A stretch of DNA of 8,298 bases from Cyanobacteriota bacterium (GTDB lineage Bacteria; Cyanobacteriota; Cyanobacteriia; Phormidesmidales; Phormidesmidaceae). The DNA lies in assembly GCA_027483425.1 (NCBI GenBank), contig JAIXUR010000129.1:1-8298 (forward strand). Direction: 5' to 3'. A program made the translations under genes and the position numbers. The notes below the pieces were generated by a model. It saw only the letters and a program-made list of their open reading frames with translations. It had not been told where the DNA came from and did not search any database. Position 1 is the stretch's first letter, and every line of letters begins with the position of its first letter. Positions 7,606-8,298 of this stretch are shown piece by piece.

Positions 7606-7890
7606 CGTGTTCTAGCTAAAGACTGAGCCGAGGTTTGACTCCACCAGGCTTAACGGTTGGGTTCGCAAATGTTACCAGCGGTCAGTAGGGTGGGTGCTGG
7701 AAAGGGTGATCTCCCTACTCGCCCGCCAGACTCACCTGGCTAACCGCAGCAGCCTACAAACTGCTGACTTGATAGCCAAAACCTTCAATTCTTTGCATCA
7801 ATGACATCAGGTCATGGGTATAAGGGTAGGCGTCGCCACGCCGCTCCATTGGTACAAGCGCTCACCTTAACAGGGGTACCATCATTCCAT
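7606..7890. other. Convergent intergenic gap with small hairpins
   Basis: This 285-bp gap separates the 3' ends of the Ycf66-like gene and the minus-strand partial gene. It contains AGTAGGG/CCCTACT (7684-7690 and 7713-7719, 22-base loop), CAGCAG/CTGCTG (7747-7752 and 7761-7766, 8-base loop), ATGAC/GTCAT (7801-7805 and 7811-7815) and GGCGT-CGCC-ACGCC (7829-7842). None has an adjoining T-run. They may jointly end transcription from both sides. I see no tRNA-like fold and no credible gene. Confidence 0.5.
7747..7766. terminator. Candidate terminator hairpin in convergent gap
   Basis: CAGCAG and CTGCTG form a perfect 6-bp stem with an 8-base loop, midway between the two converging genes. It is symmetrical, so it could act for both strands, but no U-tract follows on either side. 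The call is weak. Confidence 0.25.
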
Positions 7891-8298
7891 TTAACCAGCC
7901 CAGGAAATATCATCCGCCTTGGGCTCGATTGGCGCTTGAGCTCGCGGGTCTGTAATTGGAATTGGCTTTGCCTGGCCAGATTGCACCTGGGCAGCCTGCG
8001 GCGCTGCCCGCGCCTGACCGACTGGGCTGATGGGATGGCTGTTCTGCGATGGCTGCCGCTTCATAAAAGCAGAGGACGCAGACTCCTCCGGTGCCAGCGA
8101 TCGCAGAAACCAATCGAGCGTTTTTTGGGAGAGCCATCCGTGCAAAACCGCCAGTGCCCCAATTCTCAGCCCCGCCTGCACCTGCTCTTTCAACAGGGCA
8201 TCTACCTGTTGAGCGCTCAGCAGTCCCGCCTGCTGAAGGTAATACCCAATGGGGTGATCCCGACCAACCTTGGCTAGTTGCGGCCACTGTTCAGCAAA
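7891..8298 (-). CDS. C-terminal part of conserved protein with MshEN-like repeat (partial)
   Basis: An open frame on the minus strand runs from the window edge (8298) without a stop to TAA at 7891-7893; 135 residues are visible and the true start is outside. The first 70 or so visible residues look strongly protein-like: 'HPIGYYLQQAGLLSAQQVDALL' (counted in parts) and 'RIGALAVLHGWLSQKTLDWFL' are two related helical units of the pattern 'G.LL...GLLS..QVD.AL..Q', as in the N-terminal (MshEN) domain of type II/IV secretion ATPases, here used in a small stand-alone protein. The remaining 65 residues are Pro/Ala/Gln-rich and probably disordered. Similar proteins exist in cyanobacteria as hypothetical proteins; I cannot assign a function. 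It converges on the Ycf66-like gene. TTG at 8193 is an in-frame codon but not the real start, since the conserved part begins upstream of it. Confidence 0.7.
   Translation of the reverse strand, partial: FAEQWPQLAKVGRDHPIGYYLQQAGLLSAQQVDALLKEQVQAGLRIGALAVLHGWLSQKTLDWFLRSLAPEESASSAFMKRQPSQNSHPISPVGQARAAPQAAQVQSGQAKPIPITDPRAQAPIEPKADDISWAG

Noticed and set aside
7660..7770. Possible tRNA or small RNA suggested by GGTTCGC-like sequence
   Set aside because: No acceptor stem, anticodon arm or cloverleaf pairing could be built; only isolated short stems are present.
7801..8277. Plus-strand frame of 158 codons near the right end
   Set aside because: It is rich in Arg, Leu and Cys and resembles no family, while the opposite strand encodes a well-formed helical repeat protein ending in a proper stop.
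7910..8287. Alternative minus-strand frame of 125 codons
   Set aside because: It is out of frame with the better minus-strand protein and rich in Gly, Ala and Cys without structure.

Overview
The window looks like a piece of a GC-rich filamentous or unicellular cyanobacterium. The octamer GCGATCGC (the HIP1 palindrome typical of cyanobacteria) occurs at least 11 times in 8.3 kb, where about 0.1 would be expected by chance. Several genes also resemble families that are almost confined to cyanobacteria: a J-domain/TPR protein, a Ycf66-like protein and a STAS-sugar transferase fusion. I cannot name the genus. The composition and AcnA would fit the Leptolyngbya/Nodosilinea type, but that is only an impression.

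Layout from left to right. Positions 1-329 hold no convincing gene but contain a perfect 12-bp inverted repeat and a smaller hairpin. Two minus-strand genes follow: a double helix-hairpin-helix (ComEA/DUF655-like) protein (330-866) and a small TM2-SHOCT membrane protein (994-1377). A 179-bp divergent intergenic region with palindromes separates the latter from a plus-strand protein with a degenerate J-domain and two TPRs (1557-2519). Next comes a full-length AcnA-type aconitase (2651-5332) followed by a perfect 12-bp hairpin. After a 218-bp promoter-bearing gap lies a single-ORF fusion of an anti-sigma-antagonist (STAS) domain to a polyprenyl-phosphate sugar-1-phosphate transferase (5551-6576). 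A Ycf66-like three-helix membrane protein with a proline-rich tail (6634-7605) follows 57 bp later. The right end holds a convergent gap with small hairpins and the 3' end of a minus-strand gene that runs off the window (7891-8298).

The genes do not form one pathway. This is mostly ordinary chromosomal sequence: a TCA-cycle enzyme, a polysaccharide-initiating enzyme with a built-in partner-switching domain, and conserved cyanobacterial proteins of unknown function. There is no sign of phage, insertion sequence, CRISPR array, toxin-antitoxin or defence genes. The points most worth following up are the STAS-sugar transferase fusion, the AcnA aconitase (the well-studied cyanobacteria use AcnB), the HPD-to-HAD change in the J-domain, and the structured repeat-like segment at the left edge.
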